In this document: positions 1-7,540 of the stretch, one piece after another
Position numbering within the stretch: the first letter of the stretch is position 1
Layout: the number at the start of each line of letters is the position of its first letter
NCBI GenBank assembly: GCA_910576975.1
Contig: CAJTJY010000003.1
Coordinates: 62,470-126,469 of the forward strand
Reading direction: 5' to 3'
DNA from: an uncultured Lachnospiraceae bacterium
GTDB taxonomy: Bacteria; Bacillota; Clostridia; Lachnospirales; Lachnospiraceae
Length of the DNA stretch: 64,000 nucleotides
Made by a program: the position numbers and the translations under genes
Notes under the pieces: model-generated
The model's input: the letters and a program-made list of their open reading frames with translations, nothing else
The model's database searches: none
What the model was told of the DNA's origin: nothing

Positions 1-668
1 AAAGCAGAATCTTTGATAGATGTAACAGAATCAGGAATCGAAACGCTGGTTAGACTGGTGCATTCGAAAAAAGCATGATCTCCGATAGATGAGACAGAAT
101 CAGGAATCGAAACGCTGGTTAGACTGCTGCAGCTCTGAAAAGCATGATCTCCAATAGATGTAACAGAATCAGGAATCGAAACGCTGGTTAGACTGCTGCA
201 GCCGTAAAAAGCAGAATCTTTGATAGATGTAACAGAATCAGGAATCGAAACGCTGGTTAGACTGCTGCAGCCGTAAAAAGCAGAATCTTTGATAGATGTA
301 ACAGAATCAGGAATCGAAACGCTGGTTAGACTGCTGCAGCCGTAAAAAGCAGAAATTCCGATAGATGAGACAGAATCAGGAATCATAACGCTGGTTAGAC
401 TGCTGCAGTCTAAAAAAGCCCGATATCCGATTCCGATTACTTTTTTCCCATCGATCTTTGATGGAATCACAACGTCGCCGCCATTCCCGTTATACTTTGT
501 AATTTCCACTCCATCTTCTTTTATCTCGTAGTCATAATCCCCTGATGCTTCCGATATCCCCGCCTGCACCTCGATGCGATACGTTGGCATTCCTGCAGGC
601 AGCATTACCATTGCCAGCACGATCATCAGTAATTTCTTCCAATTTTTCATTCTCTTTTCTTTCATCAT
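1..668 (-). CDS. BspA-like leucine-rich-repeat surface protein, 5' part (runs off window)
   Basis: The reverse strand encodes MMKEKRMKNWKKLLMIVLAM at the N terminus, a typical signal peptide. About 45 residues of spacer follow, then tandem 23-residue repeats containing SLTSVSIPDSVTSI and AFYGCS, the signature of BspA/LRR_5 proteins. These are exported or cell-wall-bound proteins linked in the family to adhesion and host or glycan binding. The start is set by GGAGG at 673-677; ATG at 668 and ATG at 665 are both usable. At least six repeat units fall in the window and the gene continues beyond base 1, so total length and C-terminal anchor are unknown. The repeats are nearly identical at DNA level. 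The leader is highly structured (see 669-905). Confidence 0.9.
   Translation of the reverse strand, partial: MMKEKRMKNWKKLLMIVLAMVMLPAGMPTYRIEVQAGISEASGDYDYEIKEDGVEITKYNGNGGDVVIPSKIDGKKVIGIGYRAFLDCSSLTSVMIPDSVSSIGISAFYGCSSLTSVSIPDSVTSIKDSAFYGCSSLTSVSIPDSVTSIKDSAFYGCSSLTSVSIPDSVTSIGDHAFQSCSSLTSVSIPDSVSSIGDHAFFECTSLTSVSIPDSVTSIKDSA
15..428 (-). repeat. Six tandem 69-bp repeat units inside the BspA-like gene
   Basis: Units begin at 15, 84, 153, 222, 291 and 360, exactly 69 bp (23 codons) apart. The units beginning at 222 and 291 are identical over most of their length. Others differ at a few bases in the segment that encodes the variable AF-x-GC part of the repeat. The exact codon-multiple spacing shows that the array is coding and can change copy number without shifting frame. 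Confidence 0.95.
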
Positions 669-905
669 GTTTCCTCCATTTCTTTGTTTTCACTCCTGTT
701 GCGCTGGTAAACCAAAGAAAAGGGCAGACTAACGAAACCGCAGTCTGCCCATAAACTCCGATTCCCCACTCGGAATACCTCGCAGACAGGTTCCATGCCC
801 TGGCTGCGAAGATACCCCCGTGAGAAATCAAGAACAAGGCGCCGATATGCGTTCCACGCCAGACGCCTTGCTTTTATTTTGAAGGCTTTACATCACTCCT
901 CCTAA
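669..905 (-). promoter_or_regulatory. Structured leader of the BspA-like gene with a terminator-like hairpin
   Basis: On the minus strand three hairpins lie in tandem upstream of the gene. The first pairs 864-870 with 835-841 (CAAGGCG/CGCCTTG). The second spans about 771-820. The third pairs GGGCAGACT with AGTCTGCCC (741-749 and 721-729) and is followed by TTTTCTTT, as in an intrinsic terminator. The third hairpin sits about 53 bases before the start codon, so it could act as an attenuator. It could also end a separate small RNA. I do not recognise a known riboswitch class. A Shine-Dalgarno-like AGGAGG (about 897-903) precedes only an immediate ATG-TAA. The rest of 906-1227 shows no gene. Confidence 0.5.
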
Positions 906-1007
906 ATTACACGTTCCTTATTGTAAATTAAGCGGATATCGCTTATAATGAGGAAGTGTATCGCAGAATTGTTCTGTACTGTGTGGTAGCGGATTTACCA
1001 ACCTTTG

Positions 1008-1033
1008 CCTGGCGCTACGGCAATAGCGCCAGG
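1008..1033. other. Perfect 10-bp inverted repeat in the intergenic region
   Basis: CCTGGCGCTA at 1008-1017 and TAGCGCCAGG at 1024-1033 flank a six-base loop. There is no T-tract on either side, so it is unlikely to be an intrinsic terminator. It may be a protein-binding site or an RNA hairpin; function unknown. Confidence 0.5.
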
Positions 1034-1227
1034 TGGTACACCTATGTCGTTCTTGATATTCCCAACATATATTCTACCATACAATAGCGGCAATAACAAG
1101 CACAACTTAAGTTTCCGCTTTTCTGATCTATCATCATTGCAGAAATACATTCCAATCCCTTTTGCTTTATGAAATTTAATTGAATCTTATCAGATTATTA
1201 AAATTTGAAATTCAAAGTAAATAATTG

Positions 1228-1258
1228 TTGACAAATAATATTATATAGCATATAGTAT
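1228..1258 (+). promoter_or_regulatory. Promoter of the padR operon with overlapping operator-like dyad
   Basis: TTGACA (1228-1233), a 17-base spacer and TATAGT (1251-1256) make a strong sigma-A promoter. A dyad, ATATTATAT-AGC-ATATAGTAT at 1238-1258, matches 8 of 9 arm positions and overlaps spacer and -10. That is where an autoregulating PadR protein would bind, but binding is inferred. Confidence 0.7.
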
Positions 1259-1336
1259 TAAATATAAAATAGTAATATAAATAAAACAATATTATATCAA
1301 ATGGAGGTATAGTGGAAAAGAGAAAGGAGTGAGGGA

Positions 1337-1660
1337 ATGGTATTTAACACAGGTGCAGCTCTTTTAGACGCCATCGTTCTTGCGGTTGTATGTAAGGAAA
1401 AAGAGGGCACATATGGATACAAGATCACTCAGGACGTGAGACAGGCGATTGAAGTGTCGGAGTCAACGTTGTATCCAGTGCTGCGGCGGCTGCAGAAGGA
1501 CGACTGCCTGGAGGTATATGACATGGAATGCGGCGGGAGGAATCGCAGGTATTATAAGATTACCGAGAAAGGAAGCGCACAGTTGAATTTGTACCGGACA
1601 GAGTGGGTGAACTATTCTTCTAAAATTACAATGTTATTTTCGGGAGGAGAGCTGACATGA
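1337..1660 (+). CDS. PadR family transcriptional regulator
   Basis: This 107-residue winged-helix regulator carries the PadR pattern: GTYGYKITQDV near residues 24-35, then ESTLYPVLRRLQKDD (about 42-56) as recognition helix, then a wing with GGRNRRYYKITEKG. The length fits the short PadR-s2 subfamily, which usually represses its own operon. AGGAG at 1325-1329 precedes the ATG. The gene overlaps the next by four bases (ATGA), so the three genes are translationally coupled. In this arrangement PadR commonly controls a DUF1700/DUF4097 membrane module tied to envelope stress; the inducer is unknown. A short GTG-initiated reading frame (1312-1332) overlaps its ribosome site. Confidence 0.92.
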   Translation: MVFNTGAALLDAIVLAVVCKEKEGTYGYKITQDVRQAIEVSESTLYPVLRRLQKDDCLEVYDMECGGRNRRYYKITEKGSAQLNLYRTEWVNYSSKITMLFSGGELT

Positions 1661-2337
1661 GCAGAGAAGAATTTATGAGGCAGTTAGAAGCGCTGCTGAC
1701 AGACATATCAGAAGAAGAGAAGCGTGAAGCGCTATCGTATTATCGAAGTTATTTTGAAGATGCTGGAGAAGAAAATGAGGAACGCATATTAAAGGAACTG
1801 GAATCTCCCCAGAAAGTGGCAGCTACGATTAAGGCAGACCTTGGGATAGAGCAGAATCCAGGGATCGGTTCTTATACAGAACATGGCTATGAAGATCAAA
1901 GATTTGAGCAGAAACATGCGGTAGACTTAAAGAAGGAAGCAGGACAGGAACGTCAGCATGGAGGCTATGCATATCAGGGGAACCAAACAGCGAAAATACT
2001 TTTAATTGTCGTCCTTGCATTGATTACCAGTCCCATCTGGGGCGGCTTGCTGACTGGGATCTTAGGCACAATATTCGGAATTGCGGTAGGCGTTGTAGCG
2101 ACGGCAGCCGCGCTTTATATCAGCGGCGGAGTGCTGTTTGGAATTGGAATCGGTGAGTTTGCAGTCGGAAGCCTTGGCATAGGGTTTGCGCTGACGGGGG
2201 CTGGAATGCTGGTATGGGCAATTGCGGTTCTTGTGACAGTTTTTGGCGTATGGATTTGCGGGAAAGCGATTCCCTGGATTTGCAAAATGATTGCAAAGCT
2301 TTGGCGAAGCTTATTCCCTGGAAAGGAGGCATTATGA
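1657..2337 (+). CDS. DUF1700 family membrane protein
   Basis: This 226-residue protein has a charged helical N-terminal domain of about 65 residues (MSREEFMRQLEALL, then EALSYYRSYFEDAG), the signature of DUF1700. A polar linker rich in G, Q and H follows. The C-terminal half is hydrophobic, with about three membrane segments at roughly residues 112-165 and 172-205, rich in glycine and alanine. It overlaps padR upstream and the DUF4097 gene downstream by four bases each. Proteins of this family accompany PadR regulators and DUF4097 proteins in many Firmicutes. A membrane sensor or scaffold role is plausible, but no biochemical activity is known to me. Confidence 0.85.
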   Translation: MSREEFMRQLEALLTDISEEEKREALSYYRSYFEDAGEENEERILKELESPQKVAATIKADLGIEQNPGIGSYTEHGYEDQRFEQKHAVDLKKEAGQERQHGGYAYQGNQTAKILLIVVLALITSPIWGGLLTGILGTIFGIAVGVVATAAALYISGGVLFGIGIGEFAVGSLGIGFALTGAGMLVWAIAVLVTVFGVWICGKAIPWICKMIAKLWRSLFPGKEAL

Positions 2338-3311
2338 AAGGATTTACAAAGGTTGCACTGATCCTGTCTCTGGTCCTAGTCGTATTAGGAAGCACTTTTT
2401 GCATGATAGGGCTGGGGATTGGGTTCAGTTTTCAGGAGTTTTGGGAAAATGTGGAAGATGGGGAATTTTCGATTGGATCTGTAAACCATATACCTTTTGT
2501 AAACGTGGCAAATTGGTCAGGTTGGAGAGATGACGGAGAGGATTGGAGCAGCGCTGCGACAGAAGATTACAAGTTCGCATGGCGGGGAAAGAAACAGCAA
2601 GACAGTGTTGAAAAACTGGATCTCAATGTCTATTTTGGTATGGTGGTCTTTGAGGAAAATACGGAAAACGAGAATCAAATACAGGTGAAAGTGGAATACC
2701 GAAAGAAAAATCACAGACGCAACGTGGAAGTATACAAAGATGGGACCACTTTAAAAATTCAGGAAACCGGAAGCCGCAAAGGCACCCACGACGACAGCGC
2801 CCGGATTACGATTCAGATGCCGGATGGCATGCAAGATCAGAAACAGGTGTTGCAGGAATTGAATCTGGAACAGGCTGCGGGAGGGATTTTTATCGATATG
2901 CCATTGACATCAGAGGTAATTAATATTAATGTAAAAGCGGGAGAATGCGAAGCATCACAAAAACTTACAGCATTAAAGAACATCTTTATAGAAGTCGGAG
3001 GAGGCCAGATCGATTTAGACGAGGTGTCGGCAGAGGAGATTTCTCTGAAAGCAAATGCCGGTCAGATTGACACCGAAAAGCTAGAGGCAGACGCTATCCG
3101 CATCGAATGCGGGGTGGGAGACATACAAACGGAAGTGGCTGGAAGAGAACAAGATTATGATTATGACGTTACATGCAGTATGGGCGATGTGGAAATTGGG
3201 GATAACAGATATAGCGGCTTCAGTTCTAAGCGCAGGATTGAGAATGGAGGAGGAAAAGTGATGGAAGTGGATTGCGGCGTAGGCCGGGTAGAGGTTTCCT
3301 TTGAAAAATAA
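2334..3311 (+). CDS. DUF4097 beta-strand-repeat protein, membrane anchored
   Basis: The ATG at 2334 follows AAAGGAGG at 2322-2329 and overlaps the previous stop. This gives 325 residues; a longer frame opens upstream but lacks such a site. The N terminus MKGFTKVALILSLVLVVLG forms one membrane segment. The rest is predicted outside the cell and is rich in beta repeats such as INVKAGECEASQKL, IEVGGGQIDLDEV, LKANAGQID and IRIECGVGDIQTEV, the DUF4097 pattern (putative adhesin, right-handed beta fold). It is the third gene of the PadR operon. Its role is probably at the envelope, but no ligand can be read from sequence. Confidence 0.85.
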   Translation: MKGFTKVALILSLVLVVLGSTFCMIGLGIGFSFQEFWENVEDGEFSIGSVNHIPFVNVANWSGWRDDGEDWSSAATEDYKFAWRGKKQQDSVEKLDLNVYFGMVVFEENTENENQIQVKVEYRKKNHRRNVEVYKDGTTLKIQETGSRKGTHDDSARITIQMPDGMQDQKQVLQELNLEQAAGGIFIDMPLTSEVININVKAGECEASQKLTALKNIFIEVGGGQIDLDEVSAEEISLKANAGQIDTEKLEADAIRIECGVGDIQTEVAGREQDYDYDVTCSMGDVEIGDNRYSGFSSKRRIENGGGKVMEVDCGVGRVEVSFEK

Positions 3312-3442
3312 TCTCAAATCCGAGCAGGTCTGTTTGAGACGAGGAGGAGCCTTGTCAACGGTCAGCCAGACAGCACACGAAGCTATGAAAAAGAAGCAAT
3401 CGGAGTGAAAGAGATTATTCTTTCTCTCATGAACTGCCTGTT

Positions 3443-3467
3443 TGTGCAAAGTTGCACAGAATGGAGG
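3443..3467 (+). promoter_or_regulatory. Hairpin-Shine-Dalgarno cassette before the PspC gene
   Basis: TGTGCAA (3443-3449) pairs with TTGCACA (3452-3458), directly followed by GAATGGAGG (SD at 3463-3467). The same layout, with the upstream word CCTGTTTGTGC and downstream CACAGAATGGAGG, recurs before genes at 4095, 10127 and 62823. Confidence 0.6.
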
Positions 3468-3472
3468 AAAAG

Positions 3473-3655
3473 ATGGAAAAACGATTATTTAAGTCTAGGA
3501 CTAACAGAGTGATTTGCGGCGTATGCGGAGGAATCGGAGAATATTTTCATGTCGATCCTACGATCATCCGGCTGCTGGCGGTGCTGCTTGGATGCACGAC
3601 GACAGGGATTTTCATTTACCTGGTGGCGGCGGTGATTATGCCGGAAGAGCCCTGA
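3473..3655 (+). CDS. PspC domain protein
   Basis: This 60-residue protein (MEKRLFKSRTNRVICGVCGG) is a single PspC domain. The N-terminal motif RVICGVCGGIGEYFHVDPTIIR is followed by a membrane segment of about 25 residues (LLAVLLGCTTTGIFIYLVAA) ending in MPEEP. The start at 3473 is set by GGAGG at 3463-3467; two in-frame ATGs further upstream lie inside the hairpin and are unlikely. PspC proteins are small membrane proteins associated with envelope stress responses. The gene follows the PadR/DUF1700/DUF4097 operon, with which PspC domains often occur, but a 160-base gap and its own leader suggest separate expression. Confidence 0.88.
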   Translation: MEKRLFKSRTNRVICGVCGGIGEYFHVDPTIIRLLAVLLGCTTTGIFIYLVAAVIMPEEP

Positions 3656-3705
3656 GGATGAGTTTTAATTTTGAAATTTCATGACGGAGCAATATGATGT
3701 TGGGG

Positions 3706-3797
3706 GCTGTTGCAAAATAGCTGATATATACAGGGTATGGTTTCAGAGCGCTTGAGCCTTATCCATATATTGTATATCAGCTGTATTTTGCAACAGC
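3706..3797. repeat. Palindromic element, type II (92 bp)
   Basis: GCTGTTGCAAAATA at the left end is matched by TGTATTTTGCAACAGC at the right end, and GCTGATATA-type sequence pairs further in (about 3720-3730 with 3769-3779). The element has no open reading frame. A decayed copy in opposite orientation lies at 37990-38089. A non-autonomous repeat (MITE- or REP-like) is the likely class. Confidence 0.7.
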
Positions 3798-3802
3798 TTC
3801 TG

Positions 3803-3842
3803 CTTGTCTTACAGCAGTTTTTTCATCTGCTGTAAAGACAAG
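3803..3842. repeat. 15-bp stem hairpin beside the palindromic elements
   Basis: CTTGTCTTACAGCAG at 3803-3817 pairs with CTGCTGTAAAGACAAG at 3827-3842, with one bulged A, around a nine-base T-rich loop. It lies between two larger palindromes. It may belong to the same repeat cluster or terminate the pspC transcript, although no T-tract follows. Confidence 0.55.
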
Positions 3843-3870
3843 GATGTTGGAAGGATGGCAGGAGATATGA

Positions 3871-4050
3871 GGGGGTGTCGCACGAAGATATTTACTTGGT
3901 CAAAAGGTTTTGATTGCAAAGCAATGCAAACAAAATGCACAAAATTCATCTTGGAAAGCTAGCTTTCCAGAGTGATTTCTGTGCATTCTGTCTTTGCCGC
4001 ATCAGCGGCAAGACCTTTTGACCAAGTAAATATCTTCGTGCGACACCCCC
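3871..4050. repeat. Palindromic element, type I (180 bp, 38-bp perfect terminal inverted repeats)
   Basis: The left end GGGGGTGTCGCACGAAGATA is repeated inverted at the right end, and identity extends over 38 bases. Inside are GGAAAGCTAGCTTTCC (3953-3968), a perfect palindrome, and a GCGGCAAGACC-type hairpin. Core and inner arms reappear in inverted orientation at 56471-56680. No coding sequence is present. The interval 3656-4094 contains nothing else except these repeats and the leader of the next gene. Confidence 0.8.
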
Positions 4051-4062
4051 AAACTACCTGTT

Positions 4063-4090
4063 TGTGCTGAAAAGCGCACAGAATAGAGGA
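4063..4090 (+). promoter_or_regulatory. Hairpin-Shine-Dalgarno cassette before the acetyltransferase gene
   Basis: TGTGC (4063-4067) pairs with GCACA (4076-4080), followed by GAATAGAGGAAAAT and the ATG at 4095. This is the second of four copies of the same leader motif; its SD is weaker (AGAGG). Confidence 0.55.
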
Positions 4091-4094
4091 AAAT

Positions 4095-5033
4095 ATGAAG
4101 ATACGGGAAAAGCTAACGTTTCGAGGACTTATTATTTCCTTGAAAGAATTAAATATTGCCAAGCCAGCTGATCCGGAGCGGTTTGTAATGGAAGATGGGC
4201 TGACTGAGCTGTTAGACGGCCTGTACCGCTATCAGGTGCAGATTGTCAATCTGGATATGTATCAGGCAGACAGCAAAGAGAAGCTTTTGGCAGTGCTGCA
4301 GCTTTTGAATCTCAAACCGGAGGAATGCTTGCTGCTGGCGGCGACGGACAAGGTCATGTCGCTGGCGCAGGAGCTTGATCTTGCTTGCATGGGTTATCTC
4401 AATCCCAGGATTTTGGGGCAGAGACTTTCCCAAGCGCAAATGCTGGCGCAGGGCTTTGAGGAAGTTGATGTAATGTTTTTAAAACGGGTTTACCAGAGAA
4501 AACATCAAATCCCATGGACGCTGATAGAGACAAGGCGCTGCATCCTCCGGGAGATTACCTTGGAGGATCTTGATGATTTGTATGAACTTTACCAGGGAAA
4601 GGCGATTACAAAATATATGGAGGGCTTGTATGAAAACCGCGTAGAAGAGGAAGAATATACCAAGGCGTATATCCAAAATATGTACCAGTTTTATGGTTAT
4701 GGCATGTGGGTTGCGGTGGAGAAAGCTACTGGGAAAGTGATAGCAAGGGCGGGCCTTGACCATATGCAACTGCCAGAGGAGACGGTTTTGCAATTAGGGT
4801 ATGTTGTTGGGGAGCAATATCAGAACCAGGGCTATGCCACAGAGCTTTGCGAAGCAATTCTTGATTATGCGAAAAATCATACCCAATTTGCGGAAATTTA
4901 TTGTTTCATTCAGAAAGAGAACCATATTTCCATTCATTTAGCAGAAAAATTGGGATTTATTTGGAAAGAAGATATAAAAATACGCAGAAAGTCATTGCAA
5001 AAATATGTAAAGTCGTTGTATAATGTGGATTAA
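4095..5033 (+). CDS. GNAT family N-acetyltransferase with an N-terminal HAD-like segment
   Basis: The protein has 312 residues. The C-terminal half (about 145-312) is a RimJ/RimL-type GNAT domain, with RRCILREITLEDLDDLYELY, then LGYVVGEQYQNQGYATELCEAILDYA (acetyl-CoA loop, Q/RxxGxG/A-like) and ENHISIHLAEKLGFIW. It would transfer an acetyl group to an amine. The N-terminal 140 residues contain LYRYQVQIVNLD, KPEECLLLAATDKVMSLAQELDLACMGY and an R-L-rich helix. This resembles the Rossmann part of HAD-like phosphatases but lacks the DxD nucleophile motif. Substrate unknown. It is preceded by a hairpin-SD leader and sits just upstream of the (p)ppGpp enzyme. Confidence 0.82.
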   Translation: MKIREKLTFRGLIISLKELNIAKPADPERFVMEDGLTELLDGLYRYQVQIVNLDMYQADSKEKLLAVLQLLNLKPEECLLLAATDKVMSLAQELDLACMGYLNPRILGQRLSQAQMLAQGFEEVDVMFLKRVYQRKHQIPWTLIETRRCILREITLEDLDDLYELYQGKAITKYMEGLYENRVEEEEYTKAYIQNMYQFYGYGMWVAVEKATGKVIARAGLDHMQLPEETVLQLGYVVGEQYQNQGYATELCEAILDYAKNHTQFAEIYCFIQKENHISIHLAEKLGFIWKEDIKIRRKSLQKYVKSLYNVD

Positions 5034-5097
5034 CTCAAACGAAAAATGAAGGTACATATGGGGAACGGCAAGAGACAGGCAAGATGGAGAAATGCGC

Positions 5098-7425
5098 ATG
5101 GAAAAGAATAAAAATCAATTGGAAGAGCAGCAGAATCTAAAAATGCAGGAGGATCATATTAAGCCTACCAAGGAATTTGTGAGTCCGGAAAGTTTATATG
5201 AAGATCTAATCGCAGGCGTGAGAAGGTACCATCCTTCCGCAGACATTTCCCTTGTTGAAAAAGCATATAAGATTGCAGACGAGGCGCATAAAGGGCAAGT
5301 GCGCAAATCAGGAGAGGCTTATATCATACATCCTCTGTGCGTTGCCATTATCCTTGCAGAACTGGAATTGGACAAAGAGACGATTGTGGCGGGAATACTC
5401 CATGACGTGGTGGAGGACACCGTGATGACCGAGGAAGAGATTGCCAAGGAGTTCAGCCAGGAGGTTGCGCTATTGGTAAATGGAGTCACCAAGCTTGGGC
5501 AATTGCCCTATGAGGCAGATAAAGTGGAAGTCCAGGCGGAAAATATGCGTAAAATGTTTCTTGCAATGGCAAAGGACATCCGCGTGATCTTGATTAAGCT
5601 TGCAGACCGACTTCACAATATGCGGACGTTGAAGTATATGAGACCCGAGAAGCAGAAGGAAAAGGCGCGCGAGACCATGGATATCTATGCCCCGATCGCC
5701 CAGCGCCTTGGCATTTCCAAAGTCAAGATCGAATTAGACGATCTTTCTTTGAAATATTTACAGCCAGAAGCATACTATGACCTGGTGGATAAAGTCGCCA
5801 TAAGAAAAAGCGTCAGGGAAGAATATATCGCCCAGTTGGTGGAGGAAGTAAAAAATCATGTAAAAGGCGCAGGCATCAAGGCTTTCATTGACGGGCGCGC
5901 AAAGCATTTCTTTAGCATCTACAAAAAAATGGTAAATCAGGATAAGACTCTTGATCAGATTTATGATTTGTTCGCCATTCGCATAATTGTAAATTCTGTC
6001 AGAGACTGCTATGCGGTGTTGGGCGTAATTCATGAGATGTATAAGCCGATTCCGGGGAGATTCAAAGATTACATCGCCATGCCAAAGCCAAACATGTATC
6101 AGTCTTTGCACACCACCTTGATAGGTCCCACAGGACAGCCCTTTGAAATACAAATCCGCACGTTTGACATGCACCGTACGGCAGAATATGGAATTGCTGC
6201 TCATTGGAAGTATAAAGAAGTTTCCAATGGCAATAAGAATGTAGAAAAAAATCAGGAGGAGGAGAAGTTAAGCTGGCTTCGCCAGATTCTGGAATGGCAG
6301 AAAGACATGTCTGACAACCGGGAATTTTTAAGCCTCTTAAAAAGCGATTTGGATTTGTTTTCCGACACGGTTTTTTGCTTTACGCCTACTGGGGAAGTGA
6401 AAAATCTGCCGAATGGATCGAGCCCGATTGATTTTGCATACTGTATTCATTCTGCTGTTGGCAATAAAATGATCGGCGCCAAGGTAAACGGCAAGCTTGT
6501 GAATATTGATTATGTGATTCAGAACGGGGACCGTATCGAGATTTTGACTTCTCAGAACTCTAAGGGACCTAGCAGGGACTGGCTTAATATTGTCAAAAGT
6601 ACCCAGGCAAAGAATAAAATCAACCAATGGTTCCGCAGCGAATTTAAGGAAGAGAATATCTCCAAGGGCAAGGAGATGATGAGCCAGTATTGCAAAACAA
6701 AGAGCATCGATTGGCATTGTTTGAATCAGCCATGCTATCAGGAACGAATCATGAGAAAGTATGGCTTTCGGGATTGGGAGTCTGTGCTGGCTGCCGTGGG
6801 GCATGGCGGTTTGAAAGAAGGGCAGATTGTCAATAAAATGATGGAGTACTATCAGGAAGACCACAGATTAGCCCTCACGGATGAAGATATTTTAAAAAAT
6901 ATCGAACATGGCGGAATGGGCAGAACGGCTTCCGGCGGAGGGAAAGAGAAACGTGTCAGCGTGCGTTCTAAGAGCGGCATCGTGGTAAAAGGCATTGATG
7001 ATGTGGCAGTACGTTTTTCCCGCTGCTGCGCTCCAGTGCCAGGAGATGAGATCGTGGGATTCGTAACTAGGGGAAGGGGAATTTCGATTCACCGAACCGA
7101 CTGTATTAATGTGCTCAATCTTTCGGAACTCGACCGGATGCGCCTGCTGGATGCAGAGTGGCAGACCAATGAGGACGAAGAAGGCCGTTATATGGCTGAG
7201 ATTAAGATTTATGGTAATAACCGCACCGGACTTCTGGTGGATATTACCAAGGTTCTGACGGAACGTCAGATTGATATCAGCGCTGTCAATTCCAATACCA
7301 GTAAACAAGGGATCGCAACGATTACGATTGCATTTGGAACCAAAGGAAAAGAGGAACTCAACAGTTTGGTTGATAAGATTCGTCAGGTGGAGAGCGTGAT
7401 TGATATAGAAAGAACTAGAGGGTAA
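5098..7425 (+). CDS. relA: Bifunctional (p)ppGpp synthetase/hydrolase (RelA/SpoT family)
   Basis: This full-length 775-residue Rel enzyme makes and degrades the alarmone (p)ppGpp. The HD hydrolase domain has IIHP and HDVVEDT (about residues 77-108), so hydrolysis should be intact. The synthetase domain includes YQSLHTT (about 333-339). A TGS domain starts near 424 (FCFTPTGEVKNLP), a conserved-cysteine region with FSRCCAPVPGD near 637, and an ACT domain from about 697. ATG at 5098 is eight bases from GGAG; ATG at 5092 is too close. A strong terminator follows at 7456-7499. The usual partner genes apt and recJ are not adjacent upstream. Confidence 0.97.
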   Translation: MEKNKNQLEEQQNLKMQEDHIKPTKEFVSPESLYEDLIAGVRRYHPSADISLVEKAYKIADEAHKGQVRKSGEAYIIHPLCVAIILAELELDKETIVAGILHDVVEDTVMTEEEIAKEFSQEVALLVNGVTKLGQLPYEADKVEVQAENMRKMFLAMAKDIRVILIKLADRLHNMRTLKYMRPEKQKEKARETMDIYAPIAQRLGISKVKIELDDLSLKYLQPEAYYDLVDKVAIRKSVREEYIAQLVEEVKNHVKGAGIKAFIDGRAKHFFSIYKKMVNQDKTLDQIYDLFAIRIIVNSVRDCYAVLGVIHEMYKPIPGRFKDYIAMPKPNMYQSLHTTLIGPTGQPFEIQIRTFDMHRTAEYGIAAHWKYKEVSNGNKNVEKNQEEEKLSWLRQILEWQKDMSDNREFLSLLKSDLDLFSDTVFCFTPTGEVKNLPNGSSPIDFAYCIHSAVGNKMIGAKVNGKLVNIDYVIQNGDRIEILTSQNSKGPSRDWLNIVKSTQAKNKINQWFRSEFKEENISKGKEMMSQYCKTKSIDWHCLNQPCYQERIMRKYGFRDWESVLAAVGHGGLKEGQIVNKMMEYYQEDHRLALTDEDILKNIEHGGMGRTASGGGKEKRVSVRSKSGIVVKGIDDVAVRFSRCCAPVPGDEIVGFVTRGRGISIHRTDCINVLNLSELDRMRLLDAEWQTNEDEEGRYMAEIKIYGNNRTGLLVDITKVLTERQIDISAVNSNTSKQGIATITIAFGTKGKEELNSLVDKIRQVESVIDIERTRG

Positions 7426-7455
7426 TAAGATATGTACAGATATTGTAAAATTAGA

Positions 7456-7499
7456 AAACAGCAGTGCCAAAGCTTTTGCCAGGGTACTGCTGTTTTTTT
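7456..7499 (+). terminator. Intrinsic terminator after relA
   Basis: AACAGCAGT pairs with ACTGCTGTT and seven T residues follow. Confidence 0.9.
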
Positions 7500-7540
7500 A
7501 ATGTCACAGAAGTTATGTATCACACGATGACATGTAATTC

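Noticed and set aside
15..428. Regular 69-bp repeats as a possible CRISPR array
   Set aside because: Repeats are back to back without unique spacers, are in frame and encode BspA leucine-rich units.
532..837. 101-codon minus-strand frame over the BspA leader and start
   Set aside because: It runs through the hairpins and out of frame with the signal peptide of the real gene; no ribosome site.
669..905. Leader as 6S RNA or SRP RNA
   Set aside because: The arms form three tandem hairpins rather than the closed rod with central bubble of 6S RNA, and the SRP tetraloop region is missing.
1008..1033. Intrinsic terminator
   Set aside because: The stem is strong but no T-tract follows on either strand.
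1312..1332. Six-codon GTG-started frame before padR
   Set aside because: It has GGAGG at a short spacing, but such mini-frames occur by chance and the sequence (EKRKE) is just the ribosome site of padR.
3871..4050. Insertion sequence with transposase
   Set aside because: The element is only 180 bp, contains no reading frame of meaningful length and no transposase occurs in the window.
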